Source of the DNA: Pirellulaceae bacterium
Lineage (GTDB): Bacteria; Planctomycetota; Planctomycetia; Pirellulales; Pirellulaceae
NCBI GenBank assembly: GCA_019636385.1
Contig: JAHBXT010000001.1
Span: forward strand, 992,001 to 1,056,000
DNA length: 64,000 bases
Direction of reading: 5' to 3'
Below, piece by piece: positions 55,459-64,000 of the stretch. Each line of letters opens with the position of its first letter. Position 1 is the stretch's first letter. Below the pieces are notes generated by a model. The model did not search any database. It was not told where the DNA came from and saw only the letters and a program-made list of their open reading frames with translations. The translations under genes and the position numbers were made by a program.

Positions 55459-56562
55459 CTAGTCCCGCACCGGCCCATCACTGGCGTGAACCGTTAGATC
55501 CATATTATAGACGGCCGGATCGGTGCTGATCGCGCCGCGTAAGGCACAGACGCGCGAGGCGAATCGGACCGCCTGAGCCAGCGAGATTTGCGGCGATTGC
55601 CGTGTCATAATCCCGCGAATGATCACCGCTGACAACGCATCGCCGGCACCAACCGTGTCAACTAGGTCGGCAACTGGGCTGGCAGCCTGCACACAGTACT
55701 GACCATCGTTGCCTAACCAGGCGGCACCAAGCTCGCCTGCCGTAATCCACAGATTGCTGATACCAAACTGCCGCTGCAACACACCCGCCTGATCAATAAA
55801 CTTGTTCCAACACCGGCCGCCACGCTCGTCCACCCGGTCCGTTTGTCCGGCGTTGTCAAGCTCTGCCATGTGCCCAGAGCCGCTGCCCAGTGAACTGACC
55901 AACCAGTGCAGTTCGTCATTGTTCAGCTTGACATGATCGGCACCCACCAGTAGGGGATCAATCCATGAGCGATCAAAGTGCGGCATCCGAATGTTGACGT
56001 CCACAAAAACGGGACACGAGGCTTGGCGCCGCAGGTGCCGGATCGTTTCTCGCGAAGTGGCACCGCGTAGCGCCAGCGACCCATGGTAGATCAGTCCAAT
56101 CGAGTTCCAATCGACCAACGAGTCCAGCGACCGAATATGGTCGTAGGCCACGTCGTCCCAGAACTGATAGCTGGGTTGTCCATTGGTCACGCGAATGTCG
56201 ACACGTCCTGTGGCTTTGTCGGCCAAGACCTGCAAACCGCTGCGATCCATGCCCCATTGCTGCATGCGCCGGACCACCTCGCTGCCCAGCGCGTCATCGC
56301 CAACCGCCGTGACCATCAGCGGCTGAAGCCCCAGTCCGGTCAAATTCCATGCCACGTTGAACGGAGCACCGCCTAAGACTTGCACGTCGTCAAAACAATC
56401 GAATAGCACTTCACCCACGATCATCGGACGCAAGGCGGGCAAGCGGTTAGGGGCAGAAGTCACTGGACAAGAAACCTTAAACGGAAAATGAATTCGATGC
56501 ATGCCCGCGATCGGTGGTGAACCCCTTCCGCGATCCAGGCTGGGCAAGTGGCCAGCCCGCAT
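55459..56562 (-). CDS. PfkB-family sugar kinase, fructokinase-like
   Basis: A PfkB/ribokinase kinase of up to 367 aa. MIVGEVLFDCFDDVQVLGGAPFNVAWNLTGLG is the N-terminal sugar-binding region (GGAPFNVA typical of fructokinase), and VDTVGAGDALSAVIIRG is the ATP-binding and catalytic motif with the base Asp in GAGD. The true start is probably downstream: GTG at 56460 or ATG at 56424 would remove a basic leader without homology to the family. Probably phosphorylates fructose or a related ketose. Confidence 0.8.
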   Translation of the reverse strand: MRAGHLPSLDRGRGSPPIAGMHRIHFPFKVSCPVTSAPNRLPALRPMIVGEVLFDCFDDVQVLGGAPFNVAWNLTGLGLQPLMVTAVGDDALGSEVVRRMQQWGMDRSGLQVLADKATGRVDIRVTNGQPSYQFWDDVAYDHIRSLDSLVDWNSIGLIYHGSLALRGATSRETIRHLRRQASCPVFVDVNIRMPHFDRSWIDPLLVGADHVKLNNDELHWLVSSLGSGSGHMAELDNAGQTDRVDERGGRCWNKFIDQAGVLQRQFGISNLWITAGELGAAWLGNDGQYCVQAASPVADLVDTVGAGDALSAVIIRGIMTRQSPQISLAQAVRFASRVCALRGAISTDPAVYNMDLTVHASDGPVRD

Positions 56563-56806
56563 GTACCACCAGCGCCATCATCCCGCAGTGAAAATACATT
56601 TCAGACTTTGTGGGAGCAACAATAGCAACCACAACTTGCTTGCCTTGGCACCGGACCATGGGCCAGGATCATGCCGGAAGTTGTGCCGGATACCCACTGT
56701 AGTTTACAATGGCACCCCTGCGGCGATAAGGCGAGCGGCTCAATGGACGCGATTCGCGCATACGACTTGAACTCTGTCAGGCCCAACAACAACTAGAAAG
56801 CCAACG

Positions 56807-57574
56807 ATGACATCACAACCACTAGACGGACGACACGCACTGGTAACCGGCGGCGGAACGGGAATTGGGTTGGGAATTGCAAGAGAGCTGGCTCGAGCCG
56901 GCGCGAAGGTAACCATCACCGGTCGCCGTAAGGATGTACTGGAATCGGCGGCAGCCAGTCAGGAAGGCCTGTTTCCACTGGTGATGGATGTCACTCAAGA
57001 GCAAAGCATCGTCGACGGCATCGCTTCGGCCATTGCCCAGCGCGGGCCGGTCACCATCTGTGTACCCAACGCTGGAATTGCCGAAGGTCGTGCACTGCAC
57101 AAAACGGACATGGCCTTTTGGCGCAAGATTATGTCCACTAATTTAGATGGAGCCTTTGTGACGCTGCGCGAATGCACACCGGGCATGCGCGATGCTGGTT
57201 GGGGACGCGGCGTGCTGGTCGCGTCGATCGCTGGCCTGCGGGGACTCAAGGGCGCTCCGGCTTACACCGCTTCCAAACACGGGATGATCGGATTGATGCG
57301 GGCGCTATCGGAAGATTTTCTGGGAACCGGCATTACCTTCAACGCCATCTGCCCCGCTTACGTTGATACCGACATTGTGGCCAGAAATCAGGTAAGCATC
57401 GCGCAGCGCGCCGGCATTTCCGAGCAGCAAGCCCGCGACCTGATGGTCAAGACCAATCGCCACCAGCGTTTGATCTCGGTAGAAGAAGTCGCTGCCGCCG
57501 CCATGTGGCTCTGCCTACCCGGCTCCGAGAGCGTCAACGGGCAAGCCATCGAAATCGCCGGTGGACAGGCATGA
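56807..57574 (+). CDS. SDR-family NAD(P)-dependent oxidoreductase
   Basis: A 255-aa classical short-chain dehydrogenase. HALVTGGGTGIGLGIARELARAGAKVTITGRR is the NAD(P) motif, CVPNAGIAEGRAL the NAG region, SIAGLRG the active-site Ser, and YTASKHGMIGLMRAL the Tyr-Lys pair. The GGTGIGLGIA and DTDIVARN pattern fits 3-hydroxyacyl-CoA or 3-oxoacyl-ACP reductases acting on short chains. It ends about 180 bp before rpsT on the opposite strand. Confidence 0.85.
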   Translation: MTSQPLDGRHALVTGGGTGIGLGIARELARAGAKVTITGRRKDVLESAAASQEGLFPLVMDVTQEQSIVDGIASAIAQRGPVTICVPNAGIAEGRALHKTDMAFWRKIMSTNLDGAFVTLRECTPGMRDAGWGRGVLVASIAGLRGLKGAPAYTASKHGMIGLMRALSEDFLGTGITFNAICPAYVDTDIVARNQVSIAQRAGISEQQARDLMVKTNRHQRLISVEEVAAAAMWLCLPGSESVNGQAIEIAGGQA

Positions 57575-57726
57575 CGGGAATGGCGCAGTGGTAATCAGAA
57601 GCGGAACACTCACCCGCACGTTCCGGGTGCAGTTGGCTCAACGTTTCGCAACGGCCAACGAGTCATAGACAGGTAGCTGCGGCTAAGTTGGAGATGCCTA
57701 CGATGACTGCAGAGAAAACGCCGTCG

Positions 57727-57768
57727 GCCCTAGGATGCCTGTTGTGCGCCCTAGGATGCCTGTTGTGC
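57727..57768. repeat. 21-bp tandem duplication at the rpsT stop
   Basis: GCCCTAGGATGCCTGTTGTGC occurs twice in direct tandem (57727-57747 and 57748-57768). Read on the minus strand the first copy reached encodes the end of S20 (AQQAS and TAG). The second copy, past the stop, would code for the same residues and another TAG in the same frame. Confidence 0.9.
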
Positions 57769-58023
57769 GTTGCGCACGAGGTGCGAGATGCGGCTCTTGA
57801 GGCGGCTGGCTTTGTTGGCGTGGATGACGCCTTTGGCGGCAGCCTTGTCTAGCAGCCGCGCGGTTTGCTGACGACGCTGTTGGGCTTGCTCCAATTGATT
57901 ATTGGCTACGTCTTCACGCAACTTGCGCAATGCAGTTCTTAAGCTGGATTTGACGGCGCGATTGCGATCACGATTTACTAAGCTCTGTCGCAGTCGTTTC
58001 TTGGCACTCTCGGTATTTGGCAT
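57751..58023 (-). CDS. rpsT: Ribosomal protein S20
   Basis: A 90-aa basic protein starting MPNTESAKKRLRQS with the S20 pattern SAKKRLRQSLVNRDRNRAVKSSLRTALRKL and AAKGVIHANKASRLKSRISHLVRN. It binds 16S rRNA in the small subunit. ATG 58023 gives the usual family start; a longer in-frame frame to 58047 is unlikely. The stop lies inside the first unit of a 21-bp tandem repeat. Confidence 0.95.
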   Translation of the reverse strand: MPNTESAKKRLRQSLVNRDRNRAVKSSLRTALRKLREDVANNQLEQAQQRRQQTARLLDKAAAKGVIHANKASRLKSRISHLVRNAQQAS

Positions 58024-58107
58024 CGTCTGTTTCTCGTCGGCATGCATTCCGCAAGCAAGTCCCCCATGGGTACGTCAATGGCTCGCAGAAAGCGTTAGAA
58101 TGTCACT

Positions 58108-59748
58108 ATGATGCCGCAGCCCAACGATTCTGTCCAGCCTTATTTACCAGACGATTCAGGGGAATTCGCTCCCAACCAGCTCGAAGAGCCGACTCATGCC
58201 CAGCCGCAAGCAGCGGTTGGCCGGGGGCGAGTGTACCTGGTTGGGGCTGGCCCAGGCGATCCGGGCCTGCTGACGGTACGGGGTTTGGAGTGCCTGCGCA
58301 GGGCCGACGTGGTTCTGTACGACGGATTGGCCAATCCGGCGCTGCTGGACTGTGCCGCCCAAGCTCAGCTGGTGTGTGTCGGCAAGCATGGTCAACAGGC
58401 GATCTGGGAACAGACTACGATCAACGGGCGGATGGTCGAGCTGGCTGAGCAGGGAAAAACCGTCGTCAGACTCAAGGGTGGCGATCCAGGCGTATTTGCT
58501 CGAACGGCAGAAGAGCTGGAGGCGTTAGTCCAGCACGGCATCGAATTTGAAGTCGTTCCAGGAATCACCGCAGCCCTGGCCGTAGCTAGCTTTGCCGGTA
58601 TCCCGCTGACTCACCGCGACCATGCATCGGCCTTGGCGCTAGTAACCGGCCAACAACAGGCTGGTGCCGATGAGTCGCTGGACTGGCAGGCGCTGGCTAA
58701 ATTCCCGGGGACACTGGCCATCTATATGGGAGTCACCACGGCTAGCCAGTGGACCGAAGAGTTGCTGGCTGCGGGCAAGCCGCCCGATACTCCAGCGGCC
58801 ATTGTTAGACGCTGCTCGTGGAGCGATCAACGGATTATTCGCTGCCGCCTGGATGAGGTAGCCAAGCAGTTGACTCCGGCCAGTCGCCTGCGACCGCCGG
58901 TGCTAGTGATTGTGGGCACGGTTGCCCAACTGGGCAGCCAGTGGAATTGGTTTGCCAATCGCCCGCTGTCCGGTTGCGGCGTCTGGTTGCCACGAGCCGC
59001 GCATCAATCGGACCAACTGGCTCAGTCACTGACCGATCTGGGAGCCCGCGTGATTTGCAGCCCGGTACTGCGCATTGTCCGGCCGGATGATCTGTCTGAG
59101 CTTTCCCGAGCCGTTGGGTTGTTGAAGCAGCAGGCGATCGGCGGAATTACGTTTTCCAGTAGCAACGGCGTTGACGGCCTGATGCAGTTTATCCTCTCGC
59201 AAGGGCTGGATGCGCGGCTGTTGGCGCAGGTTCGATTGGCGGCGGTTGGTCCGGCCACGGCACAGCGGTTGGAAAAGTATGGACTGCGGGCTGATGTGGT
59301 TCCCGTCAGCGATTTTAACGCTCAGGGGTTGGTCGAAACTCTAGGGGGCTCGGTGGCAGGCCAGCGTTGGTTAGTCACGACAACCAACAATAGCCGCGAA
59401 ACACTGCCTCAGGGCTTGCAGCGGGCGGGCGCTCAGGTAACCGAGTGCTTGACGTATTGCAGCCAGAGCATAGATCAGCCCAGTGCTGAGCTGGCCGCAG
59501 GCCTGGCGGCAAGGCAGGTTCAGTATGCGGTAATTACCAGCAGTCTAATCGCCCAGCTTGCTTATAACCTACTGGGGGAGCGGACCCAGAGAGTCCTGCC
59601 GATAGCTCTGGGTGGGGCTGTGGGCGAGACCCTAAACAAATTGGGCTGGCCAGCGGCCGCCACCAGCTCGGCCAACACCGCAGAATCCGTAGCTATGGCA
59701 GTCAGTGATTTAAACGACAGTCTACGAGATCGCTCACAGACTACCTAG
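58108..59748 (+). CDS. Uroporphyrinogen-III methyltransferase/synthase fusion CobA-HemD
   Basis: A 546-aa fusion. Residues 40 to about 285 are a SUMT (CobA) domain: RVYLVGAGPGDPGLLTVRGLECLRRADVVLYDGLA, LKGGDPGVFARTAEE and VPGITAALAVASFAGIPLTHRDHASALALVTG. Residues about 290-540 are a uroporphyrinogen-III synthase (HemD) domain (GCGVWLPRAAHQSDQL, VGPATAQRLEKYGLRADVVP). It makes uroporphyrinogen III and precorrin-2 for sirohaem, cobalamin or haem d1. It is divergent from rpsT with only 84 bp between starts. Confidence 0.9.
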   Translation: MMPQPNDSVQPYLPDDSGEFAPNQLEEPTHAQPQAAVGRGRVYLVGAGPGDPGLLTVRGLECLRRADVVLYDGLANPALLDCAAQAQLVCVGKHGQQAIWEQTTINGRMVELAEQGKTVVRLKGGDPGVFARTAEELEALVQHGIEFEVVPGITAALAVASFAGIPLTHRDHASALALVTGQQQAGADESLDWQALAKFPGTLAIYMGVTTASQWTEELLAAGKPPDTPAAIVRRCSWSDQRIIRCRLDEVAKQLTPASRLRPPVLVIVGTVAQLGSQWNWFANRPLSGCGVWLPRAAHQSDQLAQSLTDLGARVICSPVLRIVRPDDLSELSRAVGLLKQQAIGGITFSSSNGVDGLMQFILSQGLDARLLAQVRLAAVGPATAQRLEKYGLRADVVPVSDFNAQGLVETLGGSVAGQRWLVTTTNNSRETLPQGLQRAGAQVTECLTYCSQSIDQPSAELAAGLAARQVQYAVITSSLIAQLAYNLLGERTQRVLPIALGGAVGETLNKLGWPAAATSSANTAESVAMAVSDLNDSLRDRSQTT

Positions 59749-60060
59749 TCATCGCAAGTTCGCGGCACGGGGCGTATCGCGAAATTTTTGCGGCTCAAAA
59801 GCCAACGGTTCGTATGCGACCTTATGTCGCGTCCCGAGTTCGTGGGGCTGCTATTAACAAAACGTCGATGTATCGGCATATTTACCGGCTCGCGCGGACT
59901 GCGCTGAGCCCATTGTATCGAATGTGGCCCGGGGAGGGTGTTCGTTTCGATGCACTTGGCAATGCGTTGGGTCATGCTAAAACCAGAATCTTCGAAGAGT
60001 TTGGCGCGCGAAAATGGCTTGTCCAATGTGCTTATCATTCTGTGCTAGATCGACAGGATT
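59749..60060. other. Intergenic region upstream of actA
   Basis: About 310 bp between cobA-hemD and actA on the same strand. No gene or clear structure seen. A GACAGG ribosome site precedes the actA ATG at 60061, and the region presumably holds the promoter of the act operon. Confidence 0.4.
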
Positions 60061-60768
60061 ATGACTCGATTTTTGTTTCCACGCTGGACTAATAGATTTT
60101 TGCCAGTACTTGGACTGCTGCTGTTAGCTGGCGGTGGCTATGCCGGTACGCTGTTCCTGGCTGCGACGGATGACACTACGCTGAATCCAGGATACCAGCC
60201 GACTCAGCCGGTGCCATTTAGCCACAAAATACACGCTGGCGATTTGAAGATGGACTGTCGCTACTGTCACATCGGTGTCGACAAGGCTGCGGCAGCGTCG
60301 ATTCCGCCGACAGCCACTTGCATCAATTGTCACAGCCCTGAGATCGATGGCCAGCCGCCGAAGTATTCATCGGTTCGCCAAGACAGCGCCAAGTTGCGCG
60401 CGGTCCATGAAAGTTGGAAATCAGGTGATGCATCCGTGCCGTGGGTGCGCATTCACCGTCTGCCTGATTTTGTGTTCTTCAATCACGCGGCTCACGTCAA
60501 TCGTGGAGTAAGTTGCGTCGAATGCCACGGTCGCATTGACACGATGGACAAGGTCTATCAAGCCAAGGAGCTATCGATGGCTTGGTGCATCGAGTGCCAC
60601 AACAATCCGGCTCCTCGTTTGCGACCGCTGGATCAAATTACCAATTTGAGTTGGGAGCCGCCCGAGGGGAAGACTCGCGAGGAAGTTGGCAGCGAAATGT
60701 TGGCTCAATTTGAACAAGCAGGCAACGGAGTTCACCCCAAAACCAACTGTGCTGTCTGCCACCGTTAG
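60061..60768 (+). CDS. actA: Alternative Complex III cytochrome ActA
   Basis: A 235-aa membrane-anchored multihaem cytochrome c. An N-terminal hydrophobic segment (about 11-31) is followed by five CxxCH motifs: CRYCH, CINCH, CVECH, CIECH and CAVCH. The pattern FSHKIHAGDLKMDCRYCHIGVDKAAAASIPPTATCINCH is typical of ActA of Alternative Complex III, which oxidises menaquinol and passes electrons to a cytochrome oxidase. actB follows 87 bp later on the same strand. Confidence 0.9.
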   Translation: MTRFLFPRWTNRFLPVLGLLLLAGGGYAGTLFLAATDDTTLNPGYQPTQPVPFSHKIHAGDLKMDCRYCHIGVDKAAAASIPPTATCINCHSPEIDGQPPKYSSVRQDSAKLRAVHESWKSGDASVPWVRIHRLPDFVFFNHAAHVNRGVSCVECHGRIDTMDKVYQAKELSMAWCIECHNNPAPRLRPLDQITNLSWEPPEGKTREEVGSEMLAQFEQAGNGVHPKTNCAVCHR

Positions 60769-60855
60769 TTTTTCAGTAACCGCAAGTCGCAAGTTAATTT
60801 TCAATCTGAACCGGCCAAGTGATATTGGCCCGCTGTGATTCGAGCAAATTCAACC

Positions 60856-63800
60856 ATGCAGTCCAAGCTTCCTATTACCACGGCCGACCACGCCTCGGAC
60901 TCTCCGGTTTCGACCTGTTTGCCGCCGAGCCAACCCCTGACGGCTCGCCAGCAGCGCTCGCAGGGCTACTGGCGAAGCATGAACGAGCTGGATCAAACGC
61001 CGGAATTCCGTCAGTACCTGGAGCGTGAATTTCCGCAGGCCGCTTCCGAGTTCCCATCGGGTGTTTCGCGCCGGCGGTGGTTGCAATTGATGAGTGCATC
61101 GATCGCGCTGAGCGGCGCTGCCGGCTGTCGCTATGGACCAGAGCGTATCGCACCGTTTGTGATTCGCCCTGACAACACGTTGGCCGGTGTGCCTAAGCTG
61201 TACGCTACCAGCTTTGAGCTGGCCGGTCGCGCAGTAAACTTGTTGGTCACCAATCGCGATGGTCGACCAATCAAGGTTGAGGGCAATCCAGAGCATCCGC
61301 TGATGCGGGCCACCGAGCCGAATCCGATTGAGGGTAAGCCGCGTTTCAAGAGCGCTGGCACCGATGTGTTTTCTCAAGCCTGTGTGCTGAGCTTGTACGA
61401 CGACGATCGGGCTCATCGAGTCGCCCGGCGCTCGGCAGGTGAATTGGTCGATGCTAGTTGGCAAGAGTTCACCGACTACGCTCGCAGCCAGTGGGAATCT
61501 CACAAGGCATCGCAGGGTCAGTCCTTGGCGATATTGATGTCGCCTTCTCTGTCACCCAGCGTCAATCGCTTGGTCGGACAAATCGCGCAAGCGCTGCCCA
61601 AGGCAACCATTGCCCAGTACAAGTCGATCGACGATTCAGCCCAGCGGGCAGCGGCCAGTCAGGCCACCGGCAAGCCATCGGAGCTGTTGTTGGATTTGTC
61701 TGGGGCGCGCGTGATTTGCTGCCTGGATAGCGATCCGTTGGGCAACGATCCGAATATGCTGGTCTATTCGCGGCAATATTCGTTGGGTCGCACACCGGAT
61801 CCTGCCACGATGAATCGCTTGTACAGCGTCGAAGCACGCTACACGGTGACCGGTTCGTCGGCGGATTCTCGGTTGCCGATTCGCAGCTCGCAGATTGGTG
61901 CATTCTTGGTCGAACTGGATAAGGCTGTGGATGCACAGCTGAGTGGTCAGGCTCCGGCTGCACCGGCCAGCGAGCAGCCGTTAGACCAGGTACCGATCAC
62001 TGAGCAGCTTCAGCGCATGATTGCCGCCATGGCAGAGGACTTGGTCAAGCATCAGGGTGCAGGCGTAGTGTATGTCGGAGCGTATCAGCCGCTGGATGTT
62101 CAGTTATTGGCACTGCGCCTGAATCAAAAGCTTGGAAACATCGGCAAGACCGTCAAGTTTATTGCTGATCGCAGTGCAATCGTCGGTGTAACACCCATTG
62201 GCCTAGACGACTTGGTCGAGAAGCTGGGGCGTTCGGTAAGCTCGGTTTGGATTCTCGGAGACAACCCGGTCTACACGGCTCCGGCTCATGTGGGGCTGGA
62301 TAAGGCACTGGCCGAAATGGAGCATGTGGTTTACCTGGCAGACTATGAAGATGAAACAGCCAAGGTTTCCAGCTGGTCTCTGCCGTTGGCACATCCGCTG
62401 GAGAGCTGGGGGGACGTGCTGAGCGTCGATGGTGCGTACGGCGTCTGCCAGCCTCAGATTCTTCCATTAATGGAAGGCAAGAGCACCGTTGAGTTGCTGT
62501 CGTTGCTGATGGGCCAGCCGGCTGAAGGCAACGGTCTAGTGCGGGCGACGGCAGATCAATTTGCTGGTTCGCCGCTATCCGCCTCGGCTTGGCACAGCGT
62601 ATTGCATGATGGCTATCTGAAGGGTTCAGCTCTGGAGCTGAGCGGCGACAGCTTTGGCGGCCCGCTGCCCACCGGCGAGCTGGATCTGGAGAAGATCGAA
62701 AATGGCAGCTTGGAATTGATTCTCTGTGAAAGTGACTCGCTGTATGACGGTCGCTTTGCGAAAAATGTTTGGCTCCAGGAGCTGCCGCAGGCAATCACAA
62801 AACTGGTCTGGGACAATGCGGCGCTAGTCAGTCCCAAAATGGCCAAGAAGTTTGGGCTCGATCAAAGCGACAAGACACCGACCGAGATCGTGCGTATTAA
62901 AGTCGACGGTCAACAGCTTGAGTTGCCAGTGTTCATCATGCCTGGATTGGCCGACGGTGTGATTGTGACTCAGTTGGGTTACGGTCGCGTTTGTCGCGAC
63001 GAGGCGGTCAGCAGCGATCGACAGGTCCAGATTGGTCAAGATGTCAGCAAGGTGCGGCGTCTGGACAAGATGCACATCGTCACCGGCGTTGAAGTCAGCG
63101 ACACGTCCAAGCCGTACAAGCTGGCGACGACTCAGGATCACTTCGCGATCGACTCAATTGGTCGGGACGGCATCGCCGAGCGAATTGGTTGGTTAGTACG
63201 CGAAGGAACGTTGGAGCAGATTACCGAAGGCGGTAAGGATTTTGTCGAGCACGAAGGCGTGCATCATCCACCGCTGAAATCTCTGTGGGAACAAGAGCCC
63301 ATGGAGAAGTACAGTCAAGACCCGACGGTGCCTTATCAATGGGGCATGACGATCGACTTAAACAAGTGTACCGGTTGCAGTTCGTGTGTTATCGCCTGCC
63401 AGGCAGAAAACAACGTCCCTGTTGTGGGCAAGGAACAGGTGCTGCGTGGCCGCGAGATGCACTGGTTGCGCATCGACCGATACTTCCGAGGCACTGAAAC
63501 TTCGCCGCAGATGATCCAACAGCCTGTGGCATGTGCGCACTGCGAAACGGCTCCATGCGAGCAGGTCTGTCCGGTAGCGGCTACCGTACACACCGAAGAG
63601 GGCATCAACGCGATGGCCTATAATCGTTGCGTTGGCACACGTTACTGTGCCAACAATTGCCCATACAAAGTGCGACGCTTCAACTACTTCAACTATCAGA
63701 CCGAATACGGTTATTTTTATGGCTGGCAGCAGCAGGGCAAGCTGGAAGAGGCTAGTCGCAAGCTCCAGCAGCTTGTGTTGAATCCAGAAGTCAGCGTGCG

Positions 63801-64000
63801 CGGTCGCGGGGTTATGGAAAAATGCACCTACTGCATCCAGCGCGTGCAAAACGTCAAGATTCAGGCACGCACCGAAGGCCGCTCCATCGAAGACGGCGAA
63901 TTGCAAACCGCTTGCCAGACGGCCTGCCCGACCCAGGCCATTGTGTTTGGCAACATCAAGGACGCCGACAGTCAGGTTTCCAAGAATTACAACGACCCGC
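60856..64000 (+). CDS. actB: Alternative Complex III subunit ActB, molybdopterin/Fe-S type (3' cut)
   Basis: Open from ATG 60856 to the window end (over 1048 codons). The N-terminal YWRSMNELDQTPEFRQYLEREFP and SRRRWLQLMSASIALSGAAGC are the Tat-like 'TAT-variant' leader of ActB. A molybdopterin-oxidoreductase-like part follows (LVTNRDGRPIKVEGNPEHPL). From about residue 838 a ferredoxin-type domain has CTGCSSCVIACQ, CAHCETAPCEQVCP, CVGTRYCANNCP and CTYCIQRVQ with CQTACPTQA, enough for several Fe-S clusters. In ActB the pterin-like domain lacks the cofactor. It is cut by the window end; actC and later genes lie beyond. Confidence 0.9.
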   Translation, partial: MQSKLPITTADHASDSPVSTCLPPSQPLTARQQRSQGYWRSMNELDQTPEFRQYLEREFPQAASEFPSGVSRRRWLQLMSASIALSGAAGCRYGPERIAPFVIRPDNTLAGVPKLYATSFELAGRAVNLLVTNRDGRPIKVEGNPEHPLMRATEPNPIEGKPRFKSAGTDVFSQACVLSLYDDDRAHRVARRSAGELVDASWQEFTDYARSQWESHKASQGQSLAILMSPSLSPSVNRLVGQIAQALPKATIAQYKSIDDSAQRAAASQATGKPSELLLDLSGARVICCLDSDPLGNDPNMLVYSRQYSLGRTPDPATMNRLYSVEARYTVTGSSADSRLPIRSSQIGAFLVELDKAVDAQLSGQAPAAPASEQPLDQVPITEQLQRMIAAMAEDLVKHQGAGVVYVGAYQPLDVQLLALRLNQKLGNIGKTVKFIADRSAIVGVTPIGLDDLVEKLGRSVSSVWILGDNPVYTAPAHVGLDKALAEMEHVVYLADYEDETAKVSSWSLPLAHPLESWGDVLSVDGAYGVCQPQILPLMEGKSTVELLSLLMGQPAEGNGLVRATADQFAGSPLSASAWHSVLHDGYLKGSALELSGDSFGGPLPTGELDLEKIENGSLELILCESDSLYDGRFAKNVWLQELPQAITKLVWDNAALVSPKMAKKFGLDQSDKTPTEIVRIKVDGQQLELPVFIMPGLADGVIVTQLGYGRVCRDEAVSSDRQVQIGQDVSKVRRLDKMHIVTGVEVSDTSKPYKLATTQDHFAIDSIGRDGIAERIGWLVREGTLEQITEGGKDFVEHEGVHHPPLKSLWEQEPMEKYSQDPTVPYQWGMTIDLNKCTGCSSCVIACQAENNVPVVGKEQVLRGREMHWLRIDRYFRGTETSPQMIQQPVACAHCETAPCEQVCPVAATVHTEEGINAMAYNRCVGTRYCANNCPYKVRRFNYFNYQTEYGYFYGWQQQGKLEEASRKLQQLVLNPEVSVRGRGVMEKCTYCIQRVQNVKIQARTEGRSIEDGELQTACQTACPTQAIVFGNIKDADSQVSKNYNDP

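Noticed and set aside
57580..57660. A tRNA-like stretch (GGCGCAGTGGTAA and GTTCCGGGTGC)
   Set aside because: The D-loop-like part and a TTCC-like part are present, but no cloverleaf with acceptor stem and a GTTCRANNC T-loop could be drawn.

Overview
The window looks like a chromosomal segment of a planctomycete, most likely of the Pirellulaceae (Rhodopirellula/Blastopirellula type). This is an inference from gene content. Supporting genes are three secreted sulfatases with C-x-P-[ST]-R formylglycine motifs, a large PVC-type membrane-bound dehydrogenase with a C-terminal haem motif, a YVTN-propeller/cytochrome protein, a PknB-like kinase with a DLG motif, an M48-HtrA fusion, and the start of an Alternative Complex III operon (actA, actB). 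No rRNA, tRNA or CRISPR array was seen.

Positions 1-18640 are an accessory island. It begins with the 3' end of a tyrosine recombinase (copy A), followed by an XRE-ImmA metallopeptidase gene with a palindromic operator, an unknown partner gene, and a convergent excisionase-like gene pair. An ISAs1-type element with a decayed transposase (about 3132-4431) separates this from a tandem array of five Rhs C-terminal cassettes and one dead remnant (4432-16104). Each cassette has the 3' part of an Rhs core, a different toxin tip after the HGDPVNG-[VA]-DP hinge, and its own small immunity gene. The tips are a lipase-like hydrolase, an unknown domain, a WHH/HNH nuclease, an unknown hydrophobic domain and a candidate Cys/His hydrolase. 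Most cassettes begin with the same ~35-bp motif, and the immunity frames of units 4 and 5 run into it. No full-length Rhs gene is present, so the array looks like a store of toxin-immunity tips. A decayed transposon (ExeA-like ATPase tail, CHC2 zinc-finger gene, four end repeats) sits between units 2 and 3. A second integrase copy (B), a ParE/ParD-type toxin-antitoxin pair, a second truncated excisionase copy and an IS3 OrfA relic close the island. The int - variable cargo - xis order therefore occurs twice.

Positions 18668-37692 hold three sulfatases, a PlsC-like acyltransferase, a glyoxalase-fold protein, a thioredoxin-like/TlpA-like/cytochrome-propeller cluster, a 1532-residue M48-trypsin fusion on the minus strand, an outer-membrane-like protein, a DoxX protein and a Wzx-type flippase.

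Positions 37693-64000 are ordinary chromosome: thiO, a Ser/Thr kinase, a CPBP protease, gamma-glutamyltransferase, an AtuA-like/acyl-CoA carboxylase pair, the PVC dehydrogenase, a 3-hydroxyacyl-CoA dehydrogenase, nadB, two SDR oxidoreductases, a PfkB sugar kinase, rpsT, a cobA-hemD fusion, and actA/actB, with actB cut by the window end.
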